A stretch of 64,000 bases of DNA, taken from contig NZ_VKDF01000003.1 in the NCBI RefSeq assembly GCF_007096355.1, positions 62,001 through 126,000 of the forward strand, given 5' to 3'. The stretch is from Paracoccus sp. M683 (GTDB lineage: Bacteria; Pseudomonadota; Alphaproteobacteria; Rhodobacterales; Rhodobacteraceae). Below are positions 35,036 to 45,221 of this stretch, piece after piece (position 1 is the first letter of the stretch; each line of letters starts with the position of its first letter). A program made the translations under genes and the position numbers. The notes beneath the pieces are model-generated. The model was not told the origin of the DNA. It made no database searches and was given only the letters and a program-made list of their open reading frames with translations.

Positions 35036-36354
35036 CCAATCTTGAGCTGGGCTTCTGGTCCTTTCCGGTCCTGTTGCTGCTGATTCTTGCGCGCGCGCCG
35101 ATTGGCCTGGCGATGCTGCTTTGCGGGGGCGGTGGGCTGTGGCTGGCTACGGGCAGCCCGAACATGATCCTGGCCAAGCTGAAAACCGAACCCTTCTCGG
35201 CCTTTTCGACCTATTCGCTGTCGATCATCCCGATGTTCCTGCTGATGGGGCAATTCGCGACGCTTGGCGGGATGAGCACGGCACTGTTCCGCGCCGCCGA
35301 GTCCCTGCTGGGGCATCGCCGGGGCGGGCTGGGCATGGCGGCCGTCGGTGCCTGTGCCGGCTTTGGCGCGATCTGCGGCAGTTCGCTGGCCACCGCCGCG
35401 ACCATGGGGCAGGTGGCATTGCCTGAACTGCGGCGCGCCGGCTGGTCGGGCGGGCTGGCCACGGCGACGCTGGCCGCAGGTGGCACATTGGGCATCCTGA
35501 TTCCGCCCTCGGTGGTGCTGGTGCTCTATGCCGTGCTGACCGAACAGAATGTCGCCAAGCTGTTCATGGCGGCCTTTGTGCCGGGGGTGCTGGCCACGCT
35601 TGGCTATATGCTGGTCATCCGGCTGTATCTGGCCTGTCATCCGGCCGAGGCGGGAACCATCCCGCGCATCGGCTGGCGGCTGCGGCTGCGGGCCTTGCTG
35701 GCGGTCTGGCCGGTGCTGGCGATCTTTCTGCTGGTGGTTTTCGGTATCTATGACGGCTGGTTCACCCCCACCGAGGGCGCGGCGATCGGCGCCGCCGGCA
35801 CCGGGCTGGTCGCGCTGGCCTCGGGGCGATTGGGGTGGTCAGGGTTGAAAGCGGCCATCATGGCCACGGCCTCGGGGACGGCGATGGTGTTTTTCATCGT
35901 GCTGGGTGCGGCGATTTTCAATTCCTTCCTGGCGCTGACACAGGTGCCTCAGACCCTGTCGGCCTGGGTCATCGCTGCCGGGTTGCCGCCCTATGGCGTT
36001 CTGGCGTTGATCTTGCTGGTCTATCTGCTGCTGGGCATGGTGATGGACAGCCTGTCGATGATCCTGCTGACGATCCCGATCTTCTTTCCGGTGATGGCCA
36101 GTCTGGATTTCGGGCTTGCCCCCGAGGAGATGGCGATCTGGTTCGGCGTGCTGGTGCTGATCGTGGTCGAGATCGGCCTGATCACCCCGCCGGTGGGAAT
36201 GAACCTGTTCGTGCTGGCGGGGCTGGATCCCGACACCCCGGTGACAGCGACCTATCGGCGGGTGATCTGGTTCGTCGCGGCCGATCTTGCGCGGGTCTGC
36301 CTGTTGGCGGCCTTTCCCGCGATCGTGCTTTTCGCGATCCGAGAATCGGCCTAG
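35032..36354 (+). CDS. TRAP transporter large permease (DctM type)
   Basis: 440-residue membrane protein with about twelve hydrophobic segments. Family signatures include SIIPMFLLMGQFATLGGM, GAICGSSLATAATMG, LGILIPPSVVLVLYAVLTEQ and MDSLSMILLTIPIFFPV. GTG start overlapping the DctQ stop. It forms the transport channel with DctQ, using a Na+ gradient. The missing DctP means the pair must use a binding protein encoded elsewhere. Confidence 0.93.
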   Translation: MTNLELGFWSFPVLLLLILARAPIGLAMLLCGGGGLWLATGSPNMILAKLKTEPFSAFSTYSLSIIPMFLLMGQFATLGGMSTALFRAAESLLGHRRGGLGMAAVGACAGFGAICGSSLATAATMGQVALPELRRAGWSGGLATATLAAGGTLGILIPPSVVLVLYAVLTEQNVAKLFMAAFVPGVLATLGYMLVIRLYLACHPAEAGTIPRIGWRLRLRALLAVWPVLAIFLLVVFGIYDGWFTPTEGAAIGAAGTGLVALASGRLGWSGLKAAIMATASGTAMVFFIVLGAAIFNSFLALTQVPQTLSAWVIAAGLPPYGVLALILLVYLLLGMVMDSLSMILLTIPIFFPVMASLDFGLAPEEMAIWFGVLVLIVVEIGLITPPVGMNLFVLAGLDPDTPVTATYRRVIWFVAADLARVCLLAAFPAIVLFAIRESA

Positions 36355-36390
36355 GCTTGGGACAGCCAAGCCCAGCAGAAAGGCCACGCC

Positions 36391-36714
36391 ATGCCCGATA
36401 TTCGCCCCGATTTCGACGGCCAGACGGTCATCACGACCTTCGAGGTCACCCCCGGCAGCGCCGAGGACGTGCTGGAGATGTTGCAGGCCGCATGGGATCA
36501 GGTCATCAGCAAACAGCCCGGTTTCATCGCCGGGGCGATCCATCTGAATGACGCCCATACGCGCATCGCGACCTATTCCCAATGGGGCGACCGCAAGGAT
36601 TATCAGGCCATGCTGCGCAGCGCCGAGATGCGCCGCCGCAACCGCGAAATCCATGCCATGTGCAAAAGCTTCGAGCCGGTGATGTATGAGGTCCAGAACG
36701 TCTTTCGGCGGTGA
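36391..36714 (+). CDS. ABM-type small protein
   Basis: 107 residues of the antibiotic biosynthesis monooxygenase (ABM) fold: TVITTFEVTPGSAEDVLEML, KQPGFIAGAIHLNDAHTRIA, TYSQWGDRKDY. The W/D-rich strand pattern is typical. It starts 36 bp after the TRAP permease. Not closely similar to the ABM protein at 2.9 kb. Function unknown. Confidence 0.85.
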   Translation: MPDIRPDFDGQTVITTFEVTPGSAEDVLEMLQAAWDQVISKQPGFIAGAIHLNDAHTRIATYSQWGDRKDYQAMLRSAEMRRRNREIHAMCKSFEPVMYEVQNVFRR

Positions 36715-36777
36715 TGCTGCGGTTGCAAAGCGCCGGGGCGCGATCCATCATCGCCCAGTGATTGCAGGGGGATTCGC

Positions 36778-37413
36778 ATGGCCGGACAGATCATCACCGT
36801 GGCCCAGCAAAAGGGTGGCTCGGGCAAGACGACCATCGCCGTAAATCTGGCCGTGGCGCTGCGTTCGCGGGGGCATTCTGTGGCGCTGATTGATACCGAT
36901 CCTCAGGGCAGCATGGGCCGCTGGTTCATCGAACGGATGCAGGTATTCGAGGAAGACGAGGCGCTGGAATTTTCGACCTCGTCGGCCTGGGGCGCGTCAT
37001 ACGAATCCGAAAAGCTGAAGAAGCGCTTTGATTTCGTGATCATCGACACGCCACCCAAGATCGACAGCGACCTGCGCCCGGCCTTGCGCGTGGCCGATCT
37101 GGTGCTCGTGCCGGTGGCGTCAAGCCATGTCGATCTGTGGGCGACCGAGGGCGTGCTGGACCTTGCCCGCCGCGAAAAGGCGCCGGTGCTGATCGTGCTG
37201 AACCGCACCAAATCGGGCACCCGCCTGGGGGCCGAGATCGCCGAAAAGGTGGCCGAACTTGGGGCCGAGATCGCCGACACGCAGCTGGCCAACCGCGTCG
37301 CCTATGCCGAGACCCTGGGGCAGGGCCTTAGCGCGGCGGAAAAAACCCGCGCCACCCCGGCCCGTATCGAGATTGAGGCCCTGGCGGATGAAATTCTGGC
37401 CAAGACCAACTGA
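36778..37413 (+). CDS. orphan ParA family ATPase
   Basis: 211-residue P-loop ATPase. Deviant Walker A QQKGGSGKTT is at residue ~10, a switch/Walker A' Asp in LIDTDPQGS, and Walker B FVIIDTPPKID. The short length and absence of a parB mean it is not the main chromosome partition system; similar orphan ParAs place protein clusters or chemoreceptors. It is followed by a perfect hairpin and the convergent glyS. Confidence 0.9.
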   Translation: MAGQIITVAQQKGGSGKTTIAVNLAVALRSRGHSVALIDTDPQGSMGRWFIERMQVFEEDEALEFSTSSAWGASYESEKLKKRFDFVIIDTPPKIDSDLRPALRVADLVLVPVASSHVDLWATEGVLDLARREKAPVLIVLNRTKSGTRLGAEIAEKVAELGAEIADTQLANRVAYAETLGQGLSAAEKTRATPARIEIEALADEILAKTN

Positions 37414-37425
37414 TTGCGGCCTGGT

Positions 37426-37447
37426 CCGGCCCGGCGAACCGGGCCGG
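37426..37447. terminator. hairpin between parA-like gene and glyS
   Basis: A perfect 9-bp stem CCGGCCCGG / CCGGGCCGG with a CGAA tetraloop lies between the two convergent genes. No T run, so it may act with Rho or as a bidirectional block. Confidence 0.55.
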
Positions 37448-37457
37448 TGACGATGGC

Positions 37458-39677
37458 TCAGCCCTCGATCTTCGTGAAATCGGCGATCTGCCGCCCGGCC
37501 TCGCGGATGCGGCTGAGCAGGTTCAGCCGGTTGCGGCGCAGGATCTGGTTGTCGCTGTTGACCTGAACCGCCTCGAAAAAGGCGTCGATGGGGGCGCGAA
37601 GGGCGGCGATGGCCTGCATGGCGGCGGGGAAATCCTCCGCCTTGGTCGCCTGACGGATGGCCGGTTCGGCGGTGTCGAGCGCCTTGAACAACGCGCGTTC
37701 GGCCTCGGTCTCGGCGAATTTCTCATCCGCGCCGAAGGAATATTCGACGCCGTCCTTTTCCTCGGCCTGCGTCAGGATATTGCCCGCGCGCTTGAGACCC
37801 TGGGTCAGGTTCTTGCCGTCCTCGGTTTTCAGCATGTCGTTCAGCGCGACGCTGCGATTCACCACCAGCACGAGGTCGTCATTGCCGGGCTGCGCCAGCA
37901 CGGCGTCGATGATGTCGTGGCGGATGCCCTGGTCGCGGAGATAGACCTTGAGGCGGTCGTGGAGGAAGGCGAGGAGGTCGGTGGCCGCCTGAGCGGCCTC
38001 GTCAGCCCAGAACGCAGCCTTTTGATCATCACCACCTCCGAAGCCACCTCCTGAAGCCATGACAAAAAACTCAATGCTATAGTCAGGCTGTGGACCAAAA
38101 CCATATCCATCACCACGGCCAGTTCCATGCGGGTTGGTGTCAATGAGGCATTTGCTCATCAAATGGTTGATGAAGCATTGGGTCGAATGAACGCGCAGAT
38201 TGTTCCCCAACACCAACCGAATAACCCCCAACGCCGCTCTCCGCAGCGCAAACGGGTCCTTCGAACCCGTGGGCTTTTCGTCAATCGCCCAGAAGCCCGT
38301 CAACGTGTCGATCTTGTCGGACAGCGCCACGGCCACCGAGACCGGCGCGGTCGGCACGTCGTCGCTCGGCCCAAGCGGCGAGTAGTGGTCGCGGGCGGCG
38401 TCGGCGATGGCCTGGGGTTTGCCAGCGGCCAGCGCATAATAGCGGCCCATCGTGCCCTGCAACTCGGGGAACTCGCCCACCATCGACGAGCGCAGGTCGA
38501 GCTTCGCCAGCTGCGCGGCTTCCTCGGCATGATCCGGGTCGGCACCGACCAGCGGCGCGATTTCGCGCGCCAGTGCCGCAATGCGGGCGATGCGGTCGGC
38601 TTGGGAACCCAGCTTGTTATGGAAGGTCACCGATTGCAGGCCCTCGGCCCAATGGGTCATGCCGGCGCGGGCCTCTCGCAGGTCGTTTTCATAGAAGAAG
38701 GCCGCATCCGACAGCCGCGCGGCCAGCACGCGCTGGTTGCCCGCAAGGATGGTCGTGCCGTCATCGGGGGTTTCGATATTGGCGACGGTCACGAACCCCT
38801 CGATCCGGCCCGTCTTGGGATTGCGCGCCGAGAAGAATTTCTGGTGCTCTTTCATCGAAGTTTGCAGCACCTCGGGCGGCAGGTCGAGAAAGCGGTCCTC
38901 GATCACCCCCATCAGTGGCACGGGCCATTCGACCAGACCCGCAACCTCGGCCAGAAGCCCGTCATCGGGGACGATCTGCCAGCCACGCGCGAAGGCCAGG
39001 TTTTCGGCTTGGCTGCGGATCTCGGCCTCGCGTTCGGCGCTGTCCAGCATGACGCGGGCGCGGCGCAGTTTGGCGGCGTAATCGTCAAAGCCCGTGACCG
39101 CGAAGGCGTCGGGGGCCATGAAGCGGTGGCCGCGCGTGGTGTCGCCCGCGGTGATGCCCTCGACCGTCAGGGGGACGACCTGCGCGCCCGCCTCATCGGT
39201 CAGAATGCACATGATGGAATGCAGCGGGCGGACCCAACGCATATTGCCCGACCCCCACCGCATGGATTTGGGCCATGGAAAGTTGCGGATCGCGGCTTCC
39301 AACACCTCGGCTACGATCTCGGCGGCGGGGCGGCCGGGGCGGGTGATGGTGGCGAACCAGACCTGGCCCTTCTTGTCGTCGCGCGCCTCAAGCTGGTCGC
39401 GCGTCAATCCGGTCGAGCGCAGAAAACCCTCCAACGCGGCATCGGGCGCATCGGTGCGGGGGCCTTTGCGTTCCTCGCGCGTGGTGGGGCTGTTGGCCGA
39501 CAGGCCCTCAATGGCAAGGGTCAGGCGGCGCGGGGTGGAAAAAGCGCCAGCGCTGGCATAGGTCAGCCCGGCCTCGACCAGCCCGTCGGTCAGCAGTTTC
39601 CTCAGGTCCTCGCGGGCGCGCGCCTGCATCCGGGCGGGGATTTCCTCGGAAAACAGTTCGATCAGAAGGTCGGGCAT
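37458..39677 (-). CDS. glyS: glycyl-tRNA synthetase beta subunit
   Basis: 739 residues. Begins [18 protein letters not shown], the usual GlyS opening, and includes GNMRWVRPLHSIMCIL, MKEHQKFFSARNPKTG and the C-terminal DALRP-like helices (SFGADEKFAETEAERALFKA). It partners GlyQ to charge tRNA-Gly. Residues ~493-556 (DNA ~38010-38200) form an in-frame segment, HSTQCFINHLMSKCLIDTNP to GGGFGGGDDQKAAFW, rich in Gly, Asn, His and Phe, with lower GC and unusual codons; it looks inserted. The flanking sequence reads normally. Overlaps the small upstream gene by one base. Confidence 0.97.
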   Translation of the reverse strand: MPDLLIELFSEEIPARMQARAREDLRKLLTDGLVEAGLTYASAGAFSTPRRLTLAIEGLSANSPTTREERKGPRTDAPDAALEGFLRSTGLTRDQLEARDDKKGQVWFATITRPGRPAAEIVAEVLEAAIRNFPWPKSMRWGSGNMRWVRPLHSIMCILTDEAGAQVVPLTVEGITAGDTTRGHRFMAPDAFAVTGFDDYAAKLRRARVMLDSAEREAEIRSQAENLAFARGWQIVPDDGLLAEVAGLVEWPVPLMGVIEDRFLDLPPEVLQTSMKEHQKFFSARNPKTGRIEGFVTVANIETPDDGTTILAGNQRVLAARLSDAAFFYENDLREARAGMTHWAEGLQSVTFHNKLGSQADRIARIAALAREIAPLVGADPDHAEEAAQLAKLDLRSSMVGEFPELQGTMGRYYALAAGKPQAIADAARDHYSPLGPSDDVPTAPVSVAVALSDKIDTLTGFWAIDEKPTGSKDPFALRRAALGVIRLVLGNNLRVHSTQCFINHLMSKCLIDTNPHGTGRGDGYGFGPQPDYSIEFFVMASGGGFGGGDDQKAAFWADEAAQAATDLLAFLHDRLKVYLRDQGIRHDIIDAVLAQPGNDDLVLVVNRSVALNDMLKTEDGKNLTQGLKRAGNILTQAEEKDGVEYSFGADEKFAETEAERALFKALDTAEPAIRQATKAEDFPAAMQAIAALRAPIDAFFEAVQVNSDNQILRRNRLNLLSRIREAGRQIADFTKIEG

Positions 39678-40165
39678 CAGTCCATCACTCCGCGTTCGGG
39701 TGTCTTGTCGTTATATTGGTGCCAGCCATAGGCGCGGCCATCGGGATAAATCGCCAGCACCCTGTCCACATCGGGGCGAATCTCTGGCGTTCCCAGCACC
39801 GCCACTGCCGCGCCCGATGCAAGGTCATGGCCGATCTGGTCGGCATCATAGCAATCGAACCAGCCGGGGCCGTTCAGCGGCGTGGCGCCGTCATAGGGGA
39901 TCAGGCTTTCGGGCAGGGGTTCGCTGGTCAGCCGAAAGCAGGCCCGCCAGCGCAGCGGCGATGAACTGGCGTCGATACCCTGAAAATCGGTCAGCGACAG
40001 GGGCATCATCGTGCCGTCGGCCGCCGATTGGGTGTTGATCTGCGCGCCGGGGCCGTCTGCCTCGATCCGGTCGTAAAAGCCATAGACCTGCGCATACCAG
40101 ACCCCCGCACCGGCGGCGGCTGTGCTGAGCGCCAATGCGGCGACGGCGACCTTGCCCCAGTTCAT
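39677..40165 (-). CDS. DUF6446-like membrane-anchored protein
   Basis: 162 residues with one N-terminal hydrophobic helix ([20 protein letters not shown]) acting as signal or anchor, and a soluble domain containing [30 protein letters not shown] and an acidic [17 protein letters not shown] tail. It lies between glyQ and glyS with overlaps on both sides, an order conserved in Rhodobacteraceae. Two Cys might form a disulfide in the periplasm. No function known. Confidence 0.8.
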   Translation of the reverse strand: MNWGKVAVAALALSTAAAGAGVWYAQVYGFYDRIEADGPGAQINTQSAADGTMMPLSLTDFQGIDASSSPLRWRACFRLTSEPLPESLIPYDGATPLNGPGWFDCYDADQIGHDLASGAAVAVLGTPEIRPDVDRVLAIYPDGRAYGWHQYNDKTPERGVMD

Positions 40166-41088
40166 GCCGCATCCTCGCGCGCGGCATCGGTGGTCAGGAA
40201 CAGGTCGGCACAGGCCTTGGCCAGCGCCCGCACCCGGCCGATATAGGCCTGACGCTCGGTCACGCTGATCACGCCGCGCGCATCCAGCAGGTTGAAGATA
40301 TGGCTGGCCTTGATCGCCTGGTCATAGGCGGGGTGGGCCATCGGGATGCGGCGGCCGGCGCTGTCCTCGGGGTCGGCGGCAAGGATGCGCGCGCATTCGT
40401 CCTCGGCATCCTTGAAGTGCTGGAACAGCATCGCGGTATCGACCTGATCGAAGTTCCAGCGCGAATATTCGCGTTCGGTCTGGCGGAAGATGTCGCCATA
40501 GGTCAGGGGGATCGGGCTGTCAGGGTCGTTAAAGGGCATGTCCATCACATGTTCGACGCCCAGCACATACATGGCCAGACGTTCCAGCCCATAGGTCAGC
40601 TCGCCCGAGACGGGGCGGCAGTCATGGCCGCCGACCTGCTGGAAATAGGTGAACTGGCTGACCTCCATGCCGTCGCACCAGACCTCCCAGCCCAGACCCC
40701 AGGCGCCAAGCGTGGGCGATTCCCAGTCATCCTCGACAAAGCGGACATCGTGGATCATCGGGTCCAGGCCGATGGCGCGCAGGCTGCCCAGATACAGATC
40801 CTGCAAATCGGGGGGCGAGGGTTTGATGATCACCTGATATTGATAATAGTGCTGCAACCGGTTCGGGTTTTCGCCGTAACGCCCGTCCGTCGGGCGACGT
40901 GAAGGCTGGACATAGGCCGCAGCCCAGGGCCTGCTGCCAAGGCTGCGCAGCGTGGTCGCGGGGTGGAAAGTGCCGGCGCCGACCTCCATGTCATAGGGTT
41001 GCAGCACCGCGCAGCCGGTCGCGGCCCAGTAATTTTGCAGGCGCAGGATGATTTCCTGAAAGCTGCGGGGTCGGTTGGGGCTGGTCAT
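40162..41088 (-). CDS. glyQ: glycyl-tRNA synthetase alpha subunit
   Basis: 308 residues. Class II aminoacyl-tRNA synthetase catalytic subunit: [75 protein letters not shown]. The 41088 start is used because AAAAGG is nine bases upstream; the earlier ATG at 41097 abuts it. It forms the glyQ-small gene-glyS unit, tightly overlapping. Confidence 0.97.
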   Translation of the reverse strand: MTSPNRPRSFQEIILRLQNYWAATGCAVLQPYDMEVGAGTFHPATTLRSLGSRPWAAAYVQPSRRPTDGRYGENPNRLQHYYQYQVIIKPSPPDLQDLYLGSLRAIGLDPMIHDVRFVEDDWESPTLGAWGLGWEVWCDGMEVSQFTYFQQVGGHDCRPVSGELTYGLERLAMYVLGVEHVMDMPFNDPDSPIPLTYGDIFRQTEREYSRWNFDQVDTAMLFQHFKDAEDECARILAADPEDSAGRRIPMAHPAYDQAIKASHIFNLLDARGVISVTERQAYIGRVRALAKACADLFLTTDAAREDAA

Positions 41089-41172
41089 CTGGGCCATCCT
41101 TTTGCATAGATCATGCGAAGCTTGGCGCCTTCTAGGCGCGGCTTGGGACAGGGTCAATTGCGGGGTCGGCGG

Positions 41173-42657
41173 ATGCGGCGCTTTCATTGGATGCTTATGG
41201 CGGCGTGGCTGCCCGGTGCGGCATTGGCGCAGGCGCAGGACGCGCAGGTTGTGATCCGTATCGAGGCCAAGCGCGGCGAGGCTGCAACGGCCCAGGCCGC
41301 CGAGGGCTGGCGCAACCAGTTCGAGGATGTTGTGACATTCCCGCTGGCGCGCGGCTGGACCGGGATCGGGCTTGGGCCGATGCCGGCAGATCAGGCTGCG
41401 GCGCGGCTGGAACAGCTGAAGGCCGAGGGCAAGGTTCCCGCCGACAGTTTCGTGGCACCGCAGGAAGCCGATATGGTGCTGACCACCGTGGCCGCGCCCG
41501 ATCCGGCCGCCGCGACTGCCGCCGCAGCCACTGATGCCGCCGAAATACCGGCCGATGCGGCAGGGCAGGCGGTCACCGACACCCCTGAACCATCGGCGGA
41601 ATCCGCGACGGATACGGATCAGACCCCGGCCGTTACGCCGCCGCCCGCCGCGGCGGTGCCCGGGTCTTACATGCGTTTCGAGTCATTTCAGGACCGTGCA
41701 GCGGCGGATGCGGCGCTAGAGACCTTGCGCCAGAACATTCCCGATGCGGGGATGTGGGAATTGCCGAGCGGTCGCTTTGCCATCGGGCTTGGGCCCTTGG
41801 CCGAGGATGTGGCGGCGGCCTGGCTGGTGGCCTTCAAGGCCGCCGAGCTTGTGCCCGGCGATGCCTTCCTGGCGAGCGACGCGGAAATCGGCATCCCGGT
41901 CGGCGACGGTGCTGCTGCTGCTGCCGCACCCGATCTGCCCGCCCCGCCGGCCGAGCCGGCCGAGCTGCCGCCGCTGGATCAGGTGCAGCGCGCCTTGCGG
42001 TGGGCGGGATATTACGATGGCACGATCGACGGTAAAAGCGGCCCCCAGACCCGCGCCGCCATCAATGCCGAGATCGCCGCCGAACGCTTGTCGCCGGATG
42101 CCGGGACGGCCATGGCCAGGCTGATCGAGCGTCGTGCGGCCTGGCGCGACGAGATGGGGCTGTCGCAGCTGGACGACGCCTATACCGGCCTGTCGGCGGT
42201 GGTGCCGATGGACCGGCTGGCCTTTGACCGCAATGAACGGGTGCTGTCGATCTATGGGCCCAGGGATGGTTCGGGTGCGGCGCTGATCCTGTTCTCGCAG
42301 CCAGGCGGGCAGCAGGAACTGATCGACCTGTCGGGGCTGGTCATCGCGCTTGGCTGGGTGCCTCAGCCGCGCCGCGAGGTGCAGCCCGGCGCGATCACCC
42401 TGCACGGCCGGAACGCCACGCATATCGGCCATGCCGAGGGGCGGGTGCGCGACGGCCGGGCCGAGGGCTTCGTGCTGATCTGGCCGATTGGCGACGAGGC
42501 CAATCAGGGCCGTGTCGCGGCCGAGCTGTCCGACAGCTTTACCCGTTTTGCGCCGGCGGAAAACGATCCCCGGCCCGCCTCCACCTCGACCGGCGCAGGC
42601 TCTGCGATCGGCGCCCCGCAGGTGGTTACGGACCCGGTGCAGCCGCCGGCCGATTGA
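41173..42657 (+). CDS. exported SPOR/peptidoglycan-binding protein
   Basis: 494 residues with a signal peptide ([20 protein letters not shown]). Two SPOR-like repeats (~25-95 and ~160-240: [40 protein letters not shown]) flank an Ala/Pro/Thr-rich linker; a peptidoglycan-binding domain follows at ~270-320 ([31 protein letters not shown]). The C-terminal part is a beta-rich domain of unknown type. Likely periplasmic and bound to the cell wall; role unknown. Ends 60 bp before the quinone reductase gene. Confidence 0.85.
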   Translation: MRRFHWMLMAAWLPGAALAQAQDAQVVIRIEAKRGEAATAQAAEGWRNQFEDVVTFPLARGWTGIGLGPMPADQAAARLEQLKAEGKVPADSFVAPQEADMVLTTVAAPDPAAATAAAATDAAEIPADAAGQAVTDTPEPSAESATDTDQTPAVTPPPAAAVPGSYMRFESFQDRAAADAALETLRQNIPDAGMWELPSGRFAIGLGPLAEDVAAAWLVAFKAAELVPGDAFLASDAEIGIPVGDGAAAAAAPDLPAPPAEPAELPPLDQVQRALRWAGYYDGTIDGKSGPQTRAAINAEIAAERLSPDAGTAMARLIERRAAWRDEMGLSQLDDAYTGLSAVVPMDRLAFDRNERVLSIYGPRDGSGAALILFSQPGGQQELIDLSGLVIALGWVPQPRREVQPGAITLHGRNATHIGHAEGRVRDGRAEGFVLIWPIGDEANQGRVAAELSDSFTRFAPAENDPRPASTSTGAGSAIGAPQVVTDPVQPPAD

Positions 42658-42717
42658 TCCGCCTTGCGGTCGCTGCGGGCCGCGTCCAGACTGGTCCCGA
42701 TTTCAGGAGGGACCGAG

Positions 42718-43701
42718 ATGAGCGACAGCGACTATGTCATGGTCATGCCCCGGCCGGGCACCGCAGCCGATTTCCAGCGGCGCGAGATCGCCACACCGCA
42801 GCCGGGCGAGGGCCAGGTGCTGCTGCGCCAGCAGGCCGTGGGGCTGAACTTTCTCGATGTCTATCACCGCAACGGCACCTATCCCTGGCCGGTTGAACGT
42901 GACCTGGTGCCCGGTTCCGAAGGCGCGGGCGTGGTCGAGGCCGTCGGGCCGGACGTCACCGGGCTGCGGGTGGGCGACCGGGTCGCCTATACGCTGCCGC
43001 TGAACGCCTATGCCTCGGCGCGGCTGATCGCGGCTGACCGTCTGGTGCGCGTGCCCGATGGGATCACCGCGCAGCAGGCCGCAACGCTGATGCTGAAGGG
43101 GCTGACGGCGCATTACCTGATCACCTCGACCTTTCCGATCAGGCCGGGGATGATCGCGCTGGTGCAGGCGGCCGCCGGCGGCGTGGGCCAGATCATCGGC
43201 CCGTGGATCCGGGCCCAGGGCGGCACGGTGATCGGCACGGCGGGCGGGGCCGAAAAGACGGCACTGGCGCGCGATCTGGGCTATGACCACGTCATCGACT
43301 ATGGCGCCCAGGATGTGGCCGCCCGCGTGGCCGAAATCACCGGCGGCAAGGGCGTGAACGTGGTTTATGACGGGGTTGGGCAGGCGACCTGGAAGGGCTC
43401 GCTTGCGTCGCTGGCGGTGCGCGGGATGATGGTCAGCTTTGGCCAGTCTTCGGGGGCTGTCGCGCCTGTGCCGATGGCCGAGCTGGGGGCGAAATCGCTG
43501 TTTCTGACCCGGCCGACGCTGTTTCAGCACATTGCCGACCCGGCCGAGCTGCAATCGCGCGCGGCCGAGATGTTCGCGGCGCTGGCCGATGGCAAGATCA
43601 GCGCGCAGGTCTCTCATCAGTTCCCGCTGGCCGAGGTGGCGCGCGCCCATGATGCGCTGGAGGCGCGCCAGACCACCGGCGCGACGGTGCTGATCCCCTA
43701 G
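42718..43701 (+). CDS. NADPH:quinone oxidoreductase family protein
   Basis: 327-residue zinc-free MDR alcohol dehydrogenase of the zeta-crystallin/QOR type. Signatures are RQQAVGLNFLDVYHRNGTYP, LVPGSEGAGVVEAVGPDV and the Rossmann motif VQAAAGGVGQIIGPW. It lacks the metal-ligand cysteines of zinc ADHs. AGGAGGG precedes the ATG. It reduces quinones or enones with NADPH; natural substrate unknown. Converges with trkH, overlapping by 4 bp. Confidence 0.93.
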   Translation: MSDSDYVMVMPRPGTAADFQRREIATPQPGEGQVLLRQQAVGLNFLDVYHRNGTYPWPVERDLVPGSEGAGVVEAVGPDVTGLRVGDRVAYTLPLNAYASARLIAADRLVRVPDGITAQQAATLMLKGLTAHYLITSTFPIRPGMIALVQAAAGGVGQIIGPWIRAQGGTVIGTAGGAEKTALARDLGYDHVIDYGAQDVAARVAEITGGKGVNVVYDGVGQATWKGSLASLAVRGMMVSFGQSSGAVAPVPMAELGAKSLFLTRPTLFQHIADPAELQSRAAEMFAALADGKISAQVSHQFPLAEVARAHDALEARQTTGATVLIP

Positions 43702-45149
43702 TTCCGCCAGAAGCGCGGCAACAGCAGCACCAACACGGCGATCAGTTCCAGCCGGCCCAGATACATGCCAAGGATCATCAGCCATTTGGCGCTGGTGGGA
43801 AATTCCGCGACGGACCCGTTGGCGGTGATCTCTGGCCCCCAGGCGGGGCCGACATTGGCGATCGCCGTCCAGGCGGCGGTCAGCGCCGTCCGGGTGTGCA
43901 GCCCGGTCAGCGCCAGCCCCACGATCAACAGGCCAAAGGTCAGCACGAACAGCGTGAAGAACGCCATGACCGAATTGATGACGTCCTGGTCCAGCGGCCG
44001 GCCTTCCAGTTGCAGCGGATAGACACGGTGCGGGCTGTGCATGCGCTTGATCTGGGCGCGGACCGCCTGGAACAGCACCAGATAGCGGAAGATCTTGACC
44101 GAACAGCCGGTCGACCCGGTGCAGCCGCCGATCAGGCCCACGACAATCAGCACGGCAAAGGGCAGATGCCCCCAGGCCAGCATGTCGGTCGAGGCATAGC
44201 CGGTGCCCGAAAAGGTCGAGATGGTGTTGAACACCGTTTCGCGCACCACCTCCAGCGGGTGCATGTCCTGTTGCATGTACAGCAGCCGGTACAGGATGAT
44301 CACCCCGCAGCTATAGCCGATCCAGCGCAGATAGGCGCGGATCTGCACGTCCTGCCACAGCGGCGTGAAATTGCCGCGCATGACCTGCACCATGCGGATG
44401 AAGGGGATCGAGGCCAGCACCATGAAGATCGAGGCCGCCCATTCCGGCCCGCCCAGATAGGTGCCGAAACTGGCATCGTAATTGGAAAAGCCACCGGTCG
44501 ATATGGTGGTCAGCGCATGCATGACGGCATCGAAGCCGTTCATGCCCAGCAGGATATAGGTGATGATGCAGGCGCCGGTCAGGATGAAATAGATGCGCGT
44601 CATCTCGGATGCGATCTCGCCGGCGCGGGGCAGGATCTTGCCCAGGGTGTCGAACCCTTCCGAGCGGAAGAACTGCATGCCGCCGACCTTCATCACCGGC
44701 AGGAACACCATGGCGACGACGACGATGCCCAGACCGCCCGACCATTGCAGGATGCCGCGCCACAGATGTGTGCCCATGGGCAGGCCGTCCAGTTCGGGAA
44801 AGGCGGTGGTCCCGGTGGTGCTGACGCCTGACATCGCCTCGAAATAGGCATCGGTGAAGCTGGCATAGGGCGCGCCGATAACAAAGGGCAATGCGCCAAA
44901 AACCGGCAGAACCGCCCAAAGACCCGCCGTCAGCAGAAAGGCCTGCTGGATGGTCAGGTGTTGATGCACGCTATGCGTCGCGACGACCGACATGATGCCG
45001 ATCAGCACGGTCAGCAGCCCGACCTGCAGGAACACCGTCCAATGCGGATCACCGTGCCACCAGTCGACCAGCATCGGCAAGGTCATGCCAACACCCAGCA
45101 CGACGACGATTTTGCCGATGGTATGGATGACGGGGCGCAAGTCGATCAT
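43698..45149 (-). CDS. trkH: Trk system K+ uptake protein TrkH
   Basis: 483-residue membrane subunit of Trk/Ktr-type potassium uptake. The four MPM repeats with selectivity-filter glycines are visible: GVSTTGTTAFPELD, TISTGGFSNYDASFG, FSGTGYASTDMLAWG and AIANVGPAWGPE. Works with TrkA (not in the window). Eleven or so hydrophobic segments. Expressed alone on the minus strand. Confidence 0.95.
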   Translation of the reverse strand: MIDLRPVIHTIGKIVVVLGVGMTLPMLVDWWHGDPHWTVFLQVGLLTVLIGIMSVVATHSVHQHLTIQQAFLLTAGLWAVLPVFGALPFVIGAPYASFTDAYFEAMSGVSTTGTTAFPELDGLPMGTHLWRGILQWSGGLGIVVVAMVFLPVMKVGGMQFFRSEGFDTLGKILPRAGEIASEMTRIYFILTGACIITYILLGMNGFDAVMHALTTISTGGFSNYDASFGTYLGGPEWAASIFMVLASIPFIRMVQVMRGNFTPLWQDVQIRAYLRWIGYSCGVIILYRLLYMQQDMHPLEVVRETVFNTISTFSGTGYASTDMLAWGHLPFAVLIVVGLIGGCTGSTGCSVKIFRYLVLFQAVRAQIKRMHSPHRVYPLQLEGRPLDQDVINSVMAFFTLFVLTFGLLIVGLALTGLHTRTALTAAWTAIANVGPAWGPEITANGSVAEFPTSAKWLMILGMYLGRLELIAVLVLLLPRFWRN

Positions 45150-45221
45150 CCGCCCTGATTGCCGTGCGTGGGGCAGACCGTCAAGATGCCGGCTGCCGCC
45201 GGGCCGCTGCCATGGCGTCGC

